DNA from: Nostoc sp. UHCC 0302
GTDB lineage: Bacteria; Cyanobacteriota; Cyanobacteriia; Cyanobacteriales; Nostocaceae
Direction of reading: 5' to 3'
Assembly (NCBI RefSeq): GCF_038096175.1
Contig: NZ_CP151099.1
Location: forward strand, 7,914,001-7,978,000
Length of the DNA: 64,000 bases
The translations under genes and the position numbers were made by a program. The notes beneath the pieces are model-generated. The model worked only from the letters and a program-made list of their open reading frames with translations. It was not told the origin of the DNA and searched no databases. Below, one piece after another: positions 51,248 through 59,151 of this stretch. Position 1 is the first letter of the stretch, and each line of letters opens with the position of its first letter.

Positions 51248-52927
51248 TCAAAATGGTGGTAATTCTTTAAGAATTGTAAAGCGAATATGATTAATTGCTA
51301 AATCACCAATGGGGATATCTTCTTTAGTTAGCCGTTTACCTTGACTAGTTACAACCTCAAAAGTAATACCTTTGCCAATTTCAATGTGATACCAGCATAA
51401 GCCCATAAAAAAGCGTGTGGGATAAGGGCCACCATAACCAATATCATCAGGATTCGATTCCATTGGCAACCAGCCATAATTCGGTACGTAGAACTCTAGC
51501 CAAACATGATTAAAGTCAGGCTGTAGAGGTACACCCTGGTGTTCGCTATTAGGAGGACACTTATATCTACCGACAGTCCGGCAAGGGATACCATTCAAAC
51601 GGCATAGGGCGAGTAAGACACCCACATATTCGCCACAGGAACCAACACCGCGTTCTAAAACCACATCTGGTGTATCAATATATGGCTTAATACCATAAGA
51701 TAATTCGTCATATACATAGTTACGGATGTTATACATTTTCCGTAACAGATTGGTTTCAGAACCAATTGCTTCTTTGGCAGAACGGCGAACAATGGTACTA
51801 TCCATTGCTAAATCGTCATCATCCACCAAATAACGAGCTTGCACCTCTGGTGAAAGGTCAGGAATATCTTCAACATCTCTAGGTGTAATTCGATACTTAA
51901 TTCCTCTGACTTCTAAAAGAGCTTTCCAGCCAAATATATGCCGTTCGCCAGGGCTAAGGGAATCAAATTTAAACACTGCCACACGCTGCCCGTCTACTAC
52001 TTCTTCAGTGAAGGGTATACCAATGGGTTCAACGTGTTTCACTTTTTGACGGTCAGTTTCCGATGGTAGAGCGATGCGCCATTCAACATCAGGTAAATAC
52101 ACCTCATCTAATGGGGCTATTTCCTCAGCATAGGACATTTCAATGAGATAGCCATTAGAGAGGGCGTAGTGTTTATCTGGCTCGTAATGATAATGCAGAG
52201 GATGTATAAAAGTCCGATCGCGGTATGTTAGCTCATGATTTGGGTCAGCATTTGGGTTATCCCGAATATAAGGCTCCTCAGAGGCGTAAGCAACGAAGAG
52301 ACTTTCCTTACCTGTATCGCCATCTTGATGTATCGCTATGCCAGTGGGAGAGTCAAACGGCGTTAAGACACTAAATATAAGTTCTCCAGTCGCCCTGTCC
52401 ATTGCGTAAACTGTTTGTTCAGTGCGATCGCAAATCCAAAGCCTTTCCTGGCTGACTACTAAATTTTCCACCCCCACACCAGGAGCGTAAAACCTGGCAA
52501 TTTCTTTGCGTGTCTCGCTGTCATAAATCAGAATATAGCCAAGTTTTTGGCAACTGACGTAAACTGTCGATTCCCAAACTGCAATGCCATTAGCGGGATA
52601 AGGCAATGTGACAAAATGCTCTAAAGCCAAATCAGTAAAGTTGGATATATAAACACTGTTATCACGGGTCACCCACAGAGTATCTTCCCACACCGCTAAA
52701 CCAGTGACATCGCAAAATTCTTTAACTTGATGTGGATTGAGAATTTTGCTGTTGTCAGAAATAGGGTCAATTTCTAGTAAATGCCCTTTAACACTGTCAA
52801 TAGCGATGAGTTTATCTTTAATAAAAGCAATGCCACATAGGGTAGCAGCCGTAAGTGGTCGAATTATCCTTTGCCCAAACATCTGGCTAACGGTCAAACT
52901 GGGGAGTGCAAAACTCATATTAAGCAT
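51248..52927 (-). CDS. Beta-propeller plus transglutaminase-like protein
   Basis: A 559-residue two-domain protein. The first half (about 20-235) has repeated NHL/YncE-like propeller blades (CGIAFIKDKLIAIDSVKGHL, VTGLAVWEDTLWVTRDNSVY, PTGIAIHQDGD). The second half is a transglutaminase-like fold: Cys431 in RGVGSCGEYVGVLL, His in PDFNHVWLEFYVPNYGW and Asp in MESNPDD form the triad. No signal peptide is obvious, so it may be cytoplasmic. Two start codons, 52927 and 52918, are possible. Likely a peptidase or amidase; substrate unknown. Confidence 0.82.
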   Translation of the reverse strand: MLNMSFALPSLTVSQMFGQRIIRPLTAATLCGIAFIKDKLIAIDSVKGHLLEIDPISDNSKILNPHQVKEFCDVTGLAVWEDTLWVTRDNSVYISNFTDLALEHFVTLPYPANGIAVWESTVYVSCQKLGYILIYDSETRKEIARFYAPGVGVENLVVSQERLWICDRTEQTVYAMDRATGELIFSVLTPFDSPTGIAIHQDGDTGKESLFVAYASEEPYIRDNPNADPNHELTYRDRTFIHPLHYHYEPDKHYALSNGYLIEMSYAEEIAPLDEVYLPDVEWRIALPSETDRQKVKHVEPIGIPFTEEVVDGQRVAVFKFDSLSPGERHIFGWKALLEVRGIKYRITPRDVEDIPDLSPEVQARYLVDDDDLAMDSTIVRRSAKEAIGSETNLLRKMYNIRNYVYDELSYGIKPYIDTPDVVLERGVGSCGEYVGVLLALCRLNGIPCRTVGRYKCPPNSEHQGVPLQPDFNHVWLEFYVPNYGWLPMESNPDDIGYGGPYPTRFFMGLCWYHIEIGKGITFEVVTSQGKRLTKEDIPIGDLAINHIRFTILKELPPF

Positions 52928-53091
52928 ATTTCTTTAACGGTTTAGCACGCCTAGAATAAATTATGGTATATCCTCTGTAACCAAACCTACATACATTACT
53001 CACAATTATCACAATTATCAGTAATATATGTTCCAAAAAACTCTTTCGTTAGAAATAACACTTACTATGTCAACAGAGGAGAAATTGGCAA

Positions 53092-53181
53092 ATGTCAAAA
53101 ACTACATTTGCGCTCCTAAAGCTTGGAGACAAGCTTAATGTAACTTTAGTTGATGGAATTCCTGCCATCACTAAATTATGA
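53092..53181 (+). CDS. Small ORF, 29 residues, with ribosome site
   Basis: ATG 53092 is preceded by GAGGAG, 10 bases upstream, and opens MSKTTFALLKLGDKLNVTLV and DGIPAITKL, ending at TGA 53179-53181. A different frame from ATG 53068 gives MSTEEKLANVKNYICAPKAW. Neither matches anything I know. The ribosome site makes a real small protein or leader possible. Confidence 0.3.
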   Translation: MSKTTFALLKLGDKLNVTLVDGIPAITKL

Positions 53182-53215
53182 TCGAATTTTGTAACCATTT
53201 CCTGTGACCTACACG

Positions 53216-56074
53216 ATGTCTGCTAATTCTTTGCCTGAAGGTGCCGCCGTTTGGCATAGTTTAGAAGTTGATAAAGCGCTAGACCTGCTTGATAGTAACG
53301 CAGACAGTGGCTTAACATCCCAAGAAGTTCAACAGAGGTTGCAAGAATACGGGCCTAATGAACTAGAAGAAACTGCTGGCCGTAGTGCTTGGGAAATTTT
53401 ACTTGATCAGTTCAAGAACATCATGTTATTGATGCTGATTGGTGTAGCCCTAATTTCTGGTTTTTTAGACTTGATGGCTTGGCGATCTGGCAGCTTGAAA
53501 CCTGGGGAAGTGCCATTTAAAGATACGATCGCTATTTTGGCGATTGTCATCCTCAATGGCGTACTCGGTTATGTCCAAGAAAGCCGTGCTGAAAAAGCCT
53601 TAGCAGCCCTGAAAAAACTCTCATCTCCTTTAGTGCGAATCATCCGTGATCGTAAACTGCTGGATGTCGCCGCCAAAGAACTAGTACCAGGGGATGTGAT
53701 GCTGCTGGAAGCTGGGGTGCAGATAGCCGCAGATGGACGTTTGATAGAACAGTCTAATTTACAGGTACGTGAGTCGGCACTAACAGGTGAAGCCGAAGCT
53801 GTAAATAAACAAGCAGTATTACAACTGCCTGAAGAAACAGATTTAGGCGATCGCATTAATTTGGTATTCCAAGGAACCGAAGTAGTCCAAGGACGAGGTA
53901 AGGTTCTAGTAACCAAGACTGGAATGCGAACGGAACTCGGTAAAATTGCCGCCATGTTGCAGGCAGTGGACAGTGAACCCACCCCTTTGCAGCAGCGGAT
54001 GACGCAATTAGGCAACGTTCTAGTTACGGGTTCTTTGATTCTTGTGGCGATCGTCGTCATCGGCGGTGTTATCCAGGCAAGAGGTTTTAGCAACATCCAA
54101 GAACTGCTGGAAGTTTCTTTAAGTATGGCTGTTGCTGTAGTTCCAGAAGGTTTACCTGCTGTCATCACCGTCACCCTGGCACTGGGAACTCAGCGGATGG
54201 TACGTCAGAAAGCTTTAATCCGCAAACTGCCGGCAGTAGAAACTTTGGGTTCTGTCACAACCATCTGTTCTGATAAAACCGGTACGCTGACACAGAACAA
54301 AATGGTGGTGCAATCAATTTACACGAATAACAAAACCTTTCGTGTCACCGGACAAGGTTATGCGCCTACAGGGGATTTTCAGTTAGATAGTCAAACAATT
54401 CCTGTAGATGAGTATCCAGAAATCCCAGCTTTGCTAGTCGCCTGTGCTGTTTGTAATGACTCAGTGCTGCAAAAAGAAAACGGCGAATGGGCGATTTTAG
54501 GAGATCCTACAGAGGGCGCATTGATTACACTGGCGGGCAAAGCCGGAATTGAAAAAGACCAGTGGAATAGTAAATTACCCCGTGTTGCGGAATTTCCCTT
54601 TTCCTCAGAACGCAAGCGGATGAGTGTAATTTCTCAGGTGGAGCAAGTAGCAACAGGTGAAGCCTCCTTGAGCGCAGTAGACCCAGCGATCGCGGGTCTT
54701 TTACAATCTGAAGGCTACTTAATGTTTACCAAAGGCTCACCAGAGTTAATCTTGGCACGTTGCGCTCAGCTTCATTTGGGTAATCACTCAGCCCCCTTAA
54801 CCGATGAGCAACGCCAGCAAATTCTGGCAGCCAATGACGAAATGGCAAGTAAAGGTTTGCGGGTGCTAGGTTTTTCCTACAAACCACTTGTAGAAGTACC
54901 ACCAGAAGGTTCAGACGAAACATCCGAGCAGGGGTTGGTGTGGCTGGGATTAGTCGGTATGCTAGATGCACCGCGCCCAGAGGTGAGGGCAGCTGTGCAA
55001 GAATGTCGAGATGCAGGCATTCGCCCAGTAATGATCACTGGCGACCACCAGTTGACAGCCAGAGCGATCGCTGCTGATTTAGGAATTGCCCAAGAAGGCG
55101 ATCGTGTTCTCACAGGTCAAGAATTGCAACGGATGAGCGACCAAGAACTAGAGGACAATGTTGACTTGGTGAGCATTTATGCTAGGGTCGCCCCAGAACA
55201 CAAACTGCGAATTGTCCAAGCACTACAACGTCGGGGCCGATTTGTGGCAATGACAGGCGATGGTGTCAACGATGCCCCAGCTATCAAACAAGCTGATATC
55301 GGGATTGCAATGGGCATCACTGGTACTGATGTGAGTAAAGAAGCCAGTGACATGGTGCTACTAGATGACAACTTCGCTACCATCGTCGCCGCTACTAAGG
55401 AAGGCAGAGTTGTTTACACTAACATCCGCCGTTTTATTAAGTACATTCTGGGTAGTAACATTGGCGAAGTCCTGACAATTGCCGCTGCACCTTTAATTGG
55501 TTTGGGAGGCGTTCCCCTGACCCCCTTGCAAATTCTGTGGATGAACTTGGTCACAGATGGTTTACCAGCCCTCGCATTGGCTGTGGAACCGCCAGAACCA
55601 GACGTAATGAAACGTCCGCCCTTCAGCCCCAGAGAAAGTATTTTTGCTAGGGGCTTGGGTTCTTATATGATTCGCATTGGTATCATCTTTGCCATTATCT
55701 CCATTGCCTTGATGTGGTGGGCTTATAACCATACCCATGCAGAGGGTTATCAAGGCGATCGCGATGCTTGGAAAACAATGGTCTTTACCACGCTCTGTAT
55801 CGCCCAAATGGGTCATGCGATCGCGATTCGTTCCAATAATCGACTGACTATCGAGATGAATCCCTTCTCCAATATTTTTGTGTTAGCGGCAGTTGTCGTC
55901 ACAACGATTTTGCAATTGATGCTAATTTATGTCCCGCCTCTGCGAAATTTCTTTGGTACTCATTGGCTAAGTCCAACGGAGTTGTGGATTTGTATTGGCT
56001 TCAGTGCGCTGATGTTTGTCTGGATTGAATTGGAGAAGCTTTTCTTGCGGCTTATGGGTAAGAGGAGTGTGTGA
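53216..56074 (+). CDS. Ca2+-type (P2A) cation-transporting P-type ATPase
   Basis: A 952-residue P-type ATPase pumping Ca2+ or a related cation. An N-terminal cation-ATPase domain ([20 protein letters not shown]) precedes the membrane part. Actuator TGEA motif ([11 protein letters not shown]), membrane helix 4 with PEGL ([20 protein letters not shown]), phosphorylation site DKTGT (Asp353), nucleotide domain FTKGSPE, and hinge [20 protein letters not shown]. The C-terminal four helices are intact. ATG 53216 is chosen over GTG 53204. Ion selectivity needs experiment. Confidence 0.93.
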   Translation: MSANSLPEGAAVWHSLEVDKALDLLDSNADSGLTSQEVQQRLQEYGPNELEETAGRSAWEILLDQFKNIMLLMLIGVALISGFLDLMAWRSGSLKPGEVPFKDTIAILAIVILNGVLGYVQESRAEKALAALKKLSSPLVRIIRDRKLLDVAAKELVPGDVMLLEAGVQIAADGRLIEQSNLQVRESALTGEAEAVNKQAVLQLPEETDLGDRINLVFQGTEVVQGRGKVLVTKTGMRTELGKIAAMLQAVDSEPTPLQQRMTQLGNVLVTGSLILVAIVVIGGVIQARGFSNIQELLEVSLSMAVAVVPEGLPAVITVTLALGTQRMVRQKALIRKLPAVETLGSVTTICSDKTGTLTQNKMVVQSIYTNNKTFRVTGQGYAPTGDFQLDSQTIPVDEYPEIPALLVACAVCNDSVLQKENGEWAILGDPTEGALITLAGKAGIEKDQWNSKLPRVAEFPFSSERKRMSVISQVEQVATGEASLSAVDPAIAGLLQSEGYLMFTKGSPELILARCAQLHLGNHSAPLTDEQRQQILAANDEMASKGLRVLGFSYKPLVEVPPEGSDETSEQGLVWLGLVGMLDAPRPEVRAAVQECRDAGIRPVMITGDHQLTARAIAADLGIAQEGDRVLTGQELQRMSDQELEDNVDLVSIYARVAPEHKLRIVQALQRRGRFVAMTGDGVNDAPAIKQADIGIAMGITGTDVSKEASDMVLLDDNFATIVAATKEGRVVYTNIRRFIKYILGSNIGEVLTIAAAPLIGLGGVPLTPLQILWMNLVTDGLPALALAVEPPEPDVMKRPPFSPRESIFARGLGSYMIRIGIIFAIISIALMWWAYNHTHAEGYQGDRDAWKTMVFTTLCIAQMGHAIAIRSNNRLTIEMNPFSNIFVLAAVVVTTILQLMLIYVPPLRNFFGTHWLSPTELWICIGFSALMFVWIELEKLFLRLMGKRSV

Positions 56075-56135
56075 AAAAGTTATGAGTGAGGAGTTAAGAG
56101 TTATTAATTATAAGTTTTTAACTCATAACTCCTCA

Positions 56136-56213
56136 CTTCTGTAGAGACCCCATTCATCGCGTCTCTACTCATAACTTCTGTACAGACGCCATTCATCGCG
56201 TCTCTACTCATAA
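56136..56213. repeat. Two tandem copies of a 39-bp repeat
   Basis: Units at 56136-56174 and 56175-56213 differ at only a few bases (CTTCTGTAGAGACCCCATTC versus CTTCTGTACAGACGCCATTC), each ending ATCGCGTCTCTACTCATAA. An AT-rich inverted arm (about 56080-56100) pairs with the motif CATAACTCCTCACTT, so the whole stretch can fold. Confidence 0.85.
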
Positions 56214-56236
56214 CTCCAGACTCCTCACTTTTGACT

Positions 56237-57403
56237 ATGTACCTCAAAACTCTACACCTCCGACAATTTCGCAATTACCAAGACCAGAAGGTTGAGTTTT
56301 GTGCTGCCAAAACAATTTTGGTCGGTAATAATGCTCAGGGAAAGTCGAATTTGTTGGAGGCGGTAGAGTTGCTAGCGACATTGCGATCGCATCGGATGGC
56401 ACGCGATCGCGATTTAGTCCGAGAAGGAGAAACTGCCGCTCAAATTAATGCTAACCTTGAGCGCCAAACAGGTACGAGTGAACTGACTTTAACCCTACGG
56501 CGTAATGGTCGCCGTAGCGTTGCTCTCAATGGCGAATCTGTGCGCCGTCAAATGGATTTTCTCGGTGTCATCAATGCAGTGCAGTTTTCTAGCCTTGATT
56601 TAGAACTGGTACGCGGCGGCCCAGAAGGTCGCCGCGATTGGTTAGATACACTTTTAATCCAACTTGAACCAGTTTATGCTCACATTTTGCACCAATACAA
56701 TCAGGTGTTGCGGCAGCGCAATGCTTTTTTAAAAAAAACTCAAAGCTCAACACTCAACAACGCCAGTCCACTCAAGTTAGAAGATTCGCCCACCCGTTTA
56801 GCGACTCAGCACTCAACAGAATTAGCTTTGTGGGATGCACAGTTAGCTACCACAGGAACAAGAGTCATTAGACGACGCGATCGCGCTATACAGCGATTAG
56901 CTCCTATCGCCACAGCTTGGCACGCCAGCATCAGTGGTAGCACAGAAATTTTGCAAATTAAGTATGCGCCTAACGTTCCTTTGGAAGATAGCCATCCCGA
57001 AGAAGTACAACAAGCTTTTTTAGCAAAAATTCAGCAACGAGCCATTGCTGAAATCCATCAAGGCACTACCCTTGTCGGCCCCCATCGTGACGAAGTAGAA
57101 TTAACTATTAACCAGACACCTGCCCGTCAATACGGTTCTCAAGGTCAGCAACGAACCTTAGTTCTAGCTTTAAAATTAGCAGAATTACAACTAATAGAAG
57201 AAGTAGTTAAAGAACCACCACTGTTATTGCTTGATGATGTTCTTGCCGAACTAGATCCATCTCGGCAAAATCAATTGCTTGATGCGATTCAAGACCGCTT
57301 TCAAACCCTGATTACTACTACTCACTTGGGTTCTTTTGATTCCCAGTGGTTGAATTCCTCGCAAATTCTATTTGTGAAGGCAGGAGAAATATCACCAAAG
57401 TAG
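56237..57403 (+). CDS. recF: DNA replication/repair protein RecF
   Basis: SMC-like ATPase that helps load RecA at gaps with RecO/RecR. The 388-residue protein has Walker A GNNAQGKS (about 32-39), a signature motif around QGQQRTLVLALKLAEL and Walker B PPLLLLDDVLAELD. The C-terminal D-loop TTTHLGSF is present. ATG 56237 (MYLKTLHLRQF) is preferred over TTG 56231. A low-complexity insert (about residues 166-194) is discussed separately. It stands alone, upstream of an unknown gene. Confidence 0.93.
   Translation: MYLKTLHLRQFRNYQDQKVEFCAAKTILVGNNAQGKSNLLEAVELLATLRSHRMARDRDLVREGETAAQINANLERQTGTSELTLTLRRNGRRSVALNGESVRRQMDFLGVINAVQFSSLDLELVRGGPEGRRDWLDTLLIQLEPVYAHILHQYNQVLRQRNAFLKKTQSSTLNNASPLKLEDSPTRLATQHSTELALWDAQLATTGTRVIRRRDRAIQRLAPIATAWHASISGSTEILQIKYAPNVPLEDSHPEEVQQAFLAKIQQRAIAEIHQGTTLVGPHRDEVELTINQTPARQYGSQGQQRTLVLALKLAELQLIEEVVKEPPLLLLDDVLAELDPSRQNQLLDAIQDRFQTLITTTHLGSFDSQWLNSSQILFVKAGEISPK
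56733..56820. repeat. Repeat-like insert in recF
   Basis: About 88 bases resembling the intergenic 'CAACACTCAACAACGCC / ACTCAGCACTCAACA' type of dispersed sequence, read in frame as KTQSSTLNNASPLKLEDSPT and RLATQHSTEL. Confidence 0.5.
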
Positions 57404-57432
57404 TACTTTGTCGCCAGTTGTTAGTCTTTAGC

Positions 57433-57473
57433 TAATGACAAATGCCCAATAACAAATGACCAATGACAAATGA
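57433..57473. repeat. CAATGACAAATGAC-type tandem repeat overlapping a start codon
   Basis: Imperfect copies of an ATGACAAATGACC-like unit (TAATGACAAATGCCC, AATAACAAATGACC, AATGACAAATGAC) just before and including the ATG of the following gene. Confidence 0.7.
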
Positions 57474-57870
57474 CGTAGTTAATGAAAATGAAATTGCATC
57501 ATTAGGTGCATCTTTACGCCCGATTGAGCAAAAGCTATTAAAACAAGGTAATAAACCAGGTTTGAGCAGAATTTGGTTTCAAGGAGAGGAACCTTATTTT
57601 GATGTTTTTTTGGAATTGGATAATGATGAAATAATATGGTTTCAATTTACCTTACGGGGTAAAACGCTTTCTTGGGATAGAAAAAAACCAGGATGGCAAA
57701 CAGGCATCACAAATGAATTCAATATTAATGATGTGAGTTTTTACGCAGCTAGTAAAACAATTGACAATGACCATAAAATTGATGGAGAATTCATCAATTT
57801 AGTTAAATTAATTCTCCAAACTAGGACAGAGGAAACTATATTCGCTAAGGCTTTAGAACTGTTTAATTAA
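57463..57870 (+). CDS. Conserved hypothetical protein
   Basis: A 135-residue soluble protein with no motif I can name: EIASLGASLRPIEQKLLKQG, GLSRIWFQGEEPYFDVFLEL, DNDEIIWFQFTLRGKTLSWD, FYAASKTIDNDHKIDGEF. The predicted fold is mixed alpha/beta. The only in-frame start, ATG 57463, lies in a tandem AATGACAAATGAC-type repeat, which supplies the first four or five codons. Function unknown; it follows recF on the same strand. Confidence 0.65.
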   Translation: MTNDVVNENEIASLGASLRPIEQKLLKQGNKPGLSRIWFQGEEPYFDVFLELDNDEIIWFQFTLRGKTLSWDRKKPGWQTGITNEFNINDVSFYAASKTIDNDHKIDGEFINLVKLILQTRTEETIFAKALELFN

Positions 57871-57906
57871 TACTTTATCAGTTATAATTTGCTTATAAAA
57901 TCACCA

Positions 57907-58365
57907 TTAATCCCGTTTTTCGAATTTCTTAAAAACATTCAGAACTAGATAAGTTAGTACAGCACCAATTAATCCTAACTGCCACAAACCACATCCAGCA
58001 GCAATTCCTAAAGCAGCCGAAACCCAAATAGCAGCTGCTGATGTGAGTCCGCGAATTTCCATTTGCTGTGATTGTTGAGAAGATTGACGCACAATTTCCC
58101 CAGCACCAAGAAATCCTACGCCTGCTGCAATACCCTGTATCACACGGCTAAGAGCATCAGAGCTAGGTTGCATTCCAGCTATTTGCAGAGGTATGAGAGT
58201 AAATATAGCTGAACCAAGAGTTACCAGCATATGAGTTCTTAAACCAGCAGGTTTATGCCTAATTTGGCGTTCTAAGCCGATAATTGCTCCAATAAGTAAT
58301 GCAGTGCATAACCTGAAGCTTAGATTCAACCAGTCGGAAGATGAGAGATAGGAAGTACTTGACAA
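57907..58365 (-). CDS. MgtC/SapB-family membrane protein
   Basis: A 152-residue protein with four to five membrane helices and the MgtC signature: CTALLIGAIIGLERQIRHKP, AGLRTHMLVTLGSAIF, GVGFLGAGEIVRQSS, RGLTSAAAIWVSAALGIAAG. MgtC proteins inhibit the F-ATPase and support growth at low Mg2+ in pathogens; in cyanobacteria the role is unclear. The C-terminal soluble ACT-like domain of longer MgtC proteins is absent. Followed by nothing on the same strand in this window. Confidence 0.88.
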   Translation of the reverse strand: MSSTSYLSSSDWLNLSFRLCTALLIGAIIGLERQIRHKPAGLRTHMLVTLGSAIFTLIPLQIAGMQPSSDALSRVIQGIAAGVGFLGAGEIVRQSSQQSQQMEIRGLTSAAAIWVSAALGIAAGCGLWQLGLIGAVLTYLVLNVFKKFEKRD

Positions 58366-59151
58366 TGTTTGGTTTGGTGTAGGAACTTTATATACTTAGT
58401 TAATAGGTATTATATTTCTAAAAATACTCAAAAAATATTTTAAACTATTTGTTTACAAACTTTATCCTAATTAGGATGCAACAACAGCCTAGAACAATCC
58501 TATTTGATTTGTGAGAGTTGAGAACACATATCCCCGGTTTATTTTAGAAGTCGGGGATTTTCTTTCTTACGAGTGATTTATAATTACTATATATCTTGTT
58601 TGCATTTTATCTATTAGGAAATAGTTTTTTAAATGTAAGGGAATTTATTTTGTTTTTGATAATTTTCCTAATTAGGTATTATTCTCACCAAGAAGACCAA
58701 ATTTTAATGATGGGTTATGGTAAATGCCATATATTGAGCAAATGGCATGACTTGTAACTTGATTAAATAATTGTTTGATTATTTTAACTCATTAGGTCAT
58801 AACACATTACCTCTAATTGCTCGATTTAACCATACACTCAATAATTGAATACGATAACGCTATGTATATCTTGAGCGAACAACTAAACCTGCTGGTTCAT
58901 GAAAGGGATGACTTGTAAGTGGGGAGTAAGGAAGCTACTTTCATAATTTGTAGTTTAGGAAGAGTATAGGGGCTGCCTCTTATATAGTTAGCTCCTTCTT
59001 GCACTACCAATTAACCACTAACTAGATCGGCAGAATTAAACGTAAGTGCTGGAAACTAGTTCTAGTAGGCGGTCAGTGGATTAGCAACTGACAACTTACT
59101 AGGAGGATACTGCTGTAATAAAAAACTGACAACTCATAACTAACAAATTGG
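58366..59151. other. 786-bp intergenic region
   Basis: No convincing gene on either strand. It contains a weak hairpin CCCCG..CGGGG near 58532-58556, a repeated motif AAATGGCATGACTTGTAACTT / AAAGGGATGACTTGTAAG near 58737 and 58900, and an AGGAGG at 59101-59106 that is too far (45 bases) from the downstream GTG to be its ribosome site. It is probably the promoter region of the PEP-synthase-like gene and the MgtC gene. Confidence 0.5.

Noticed and set aside
53569-54174. 201-codon open frame on the minus strand
   Set aside because: Lies wholly inside the P-type ATPase gene, antisense to its conserved motifs, and its Ser/Thr-rich translation has no family pattern; a shadow of the real gene.
56136-56213. 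CRISPR-like tandem repeat
   Set aside because: Two adjoining units with no spacers and no cas genes; an ordinary tandem repeat. The same applies to the TTAGTCA heptamers at 28937-28978.
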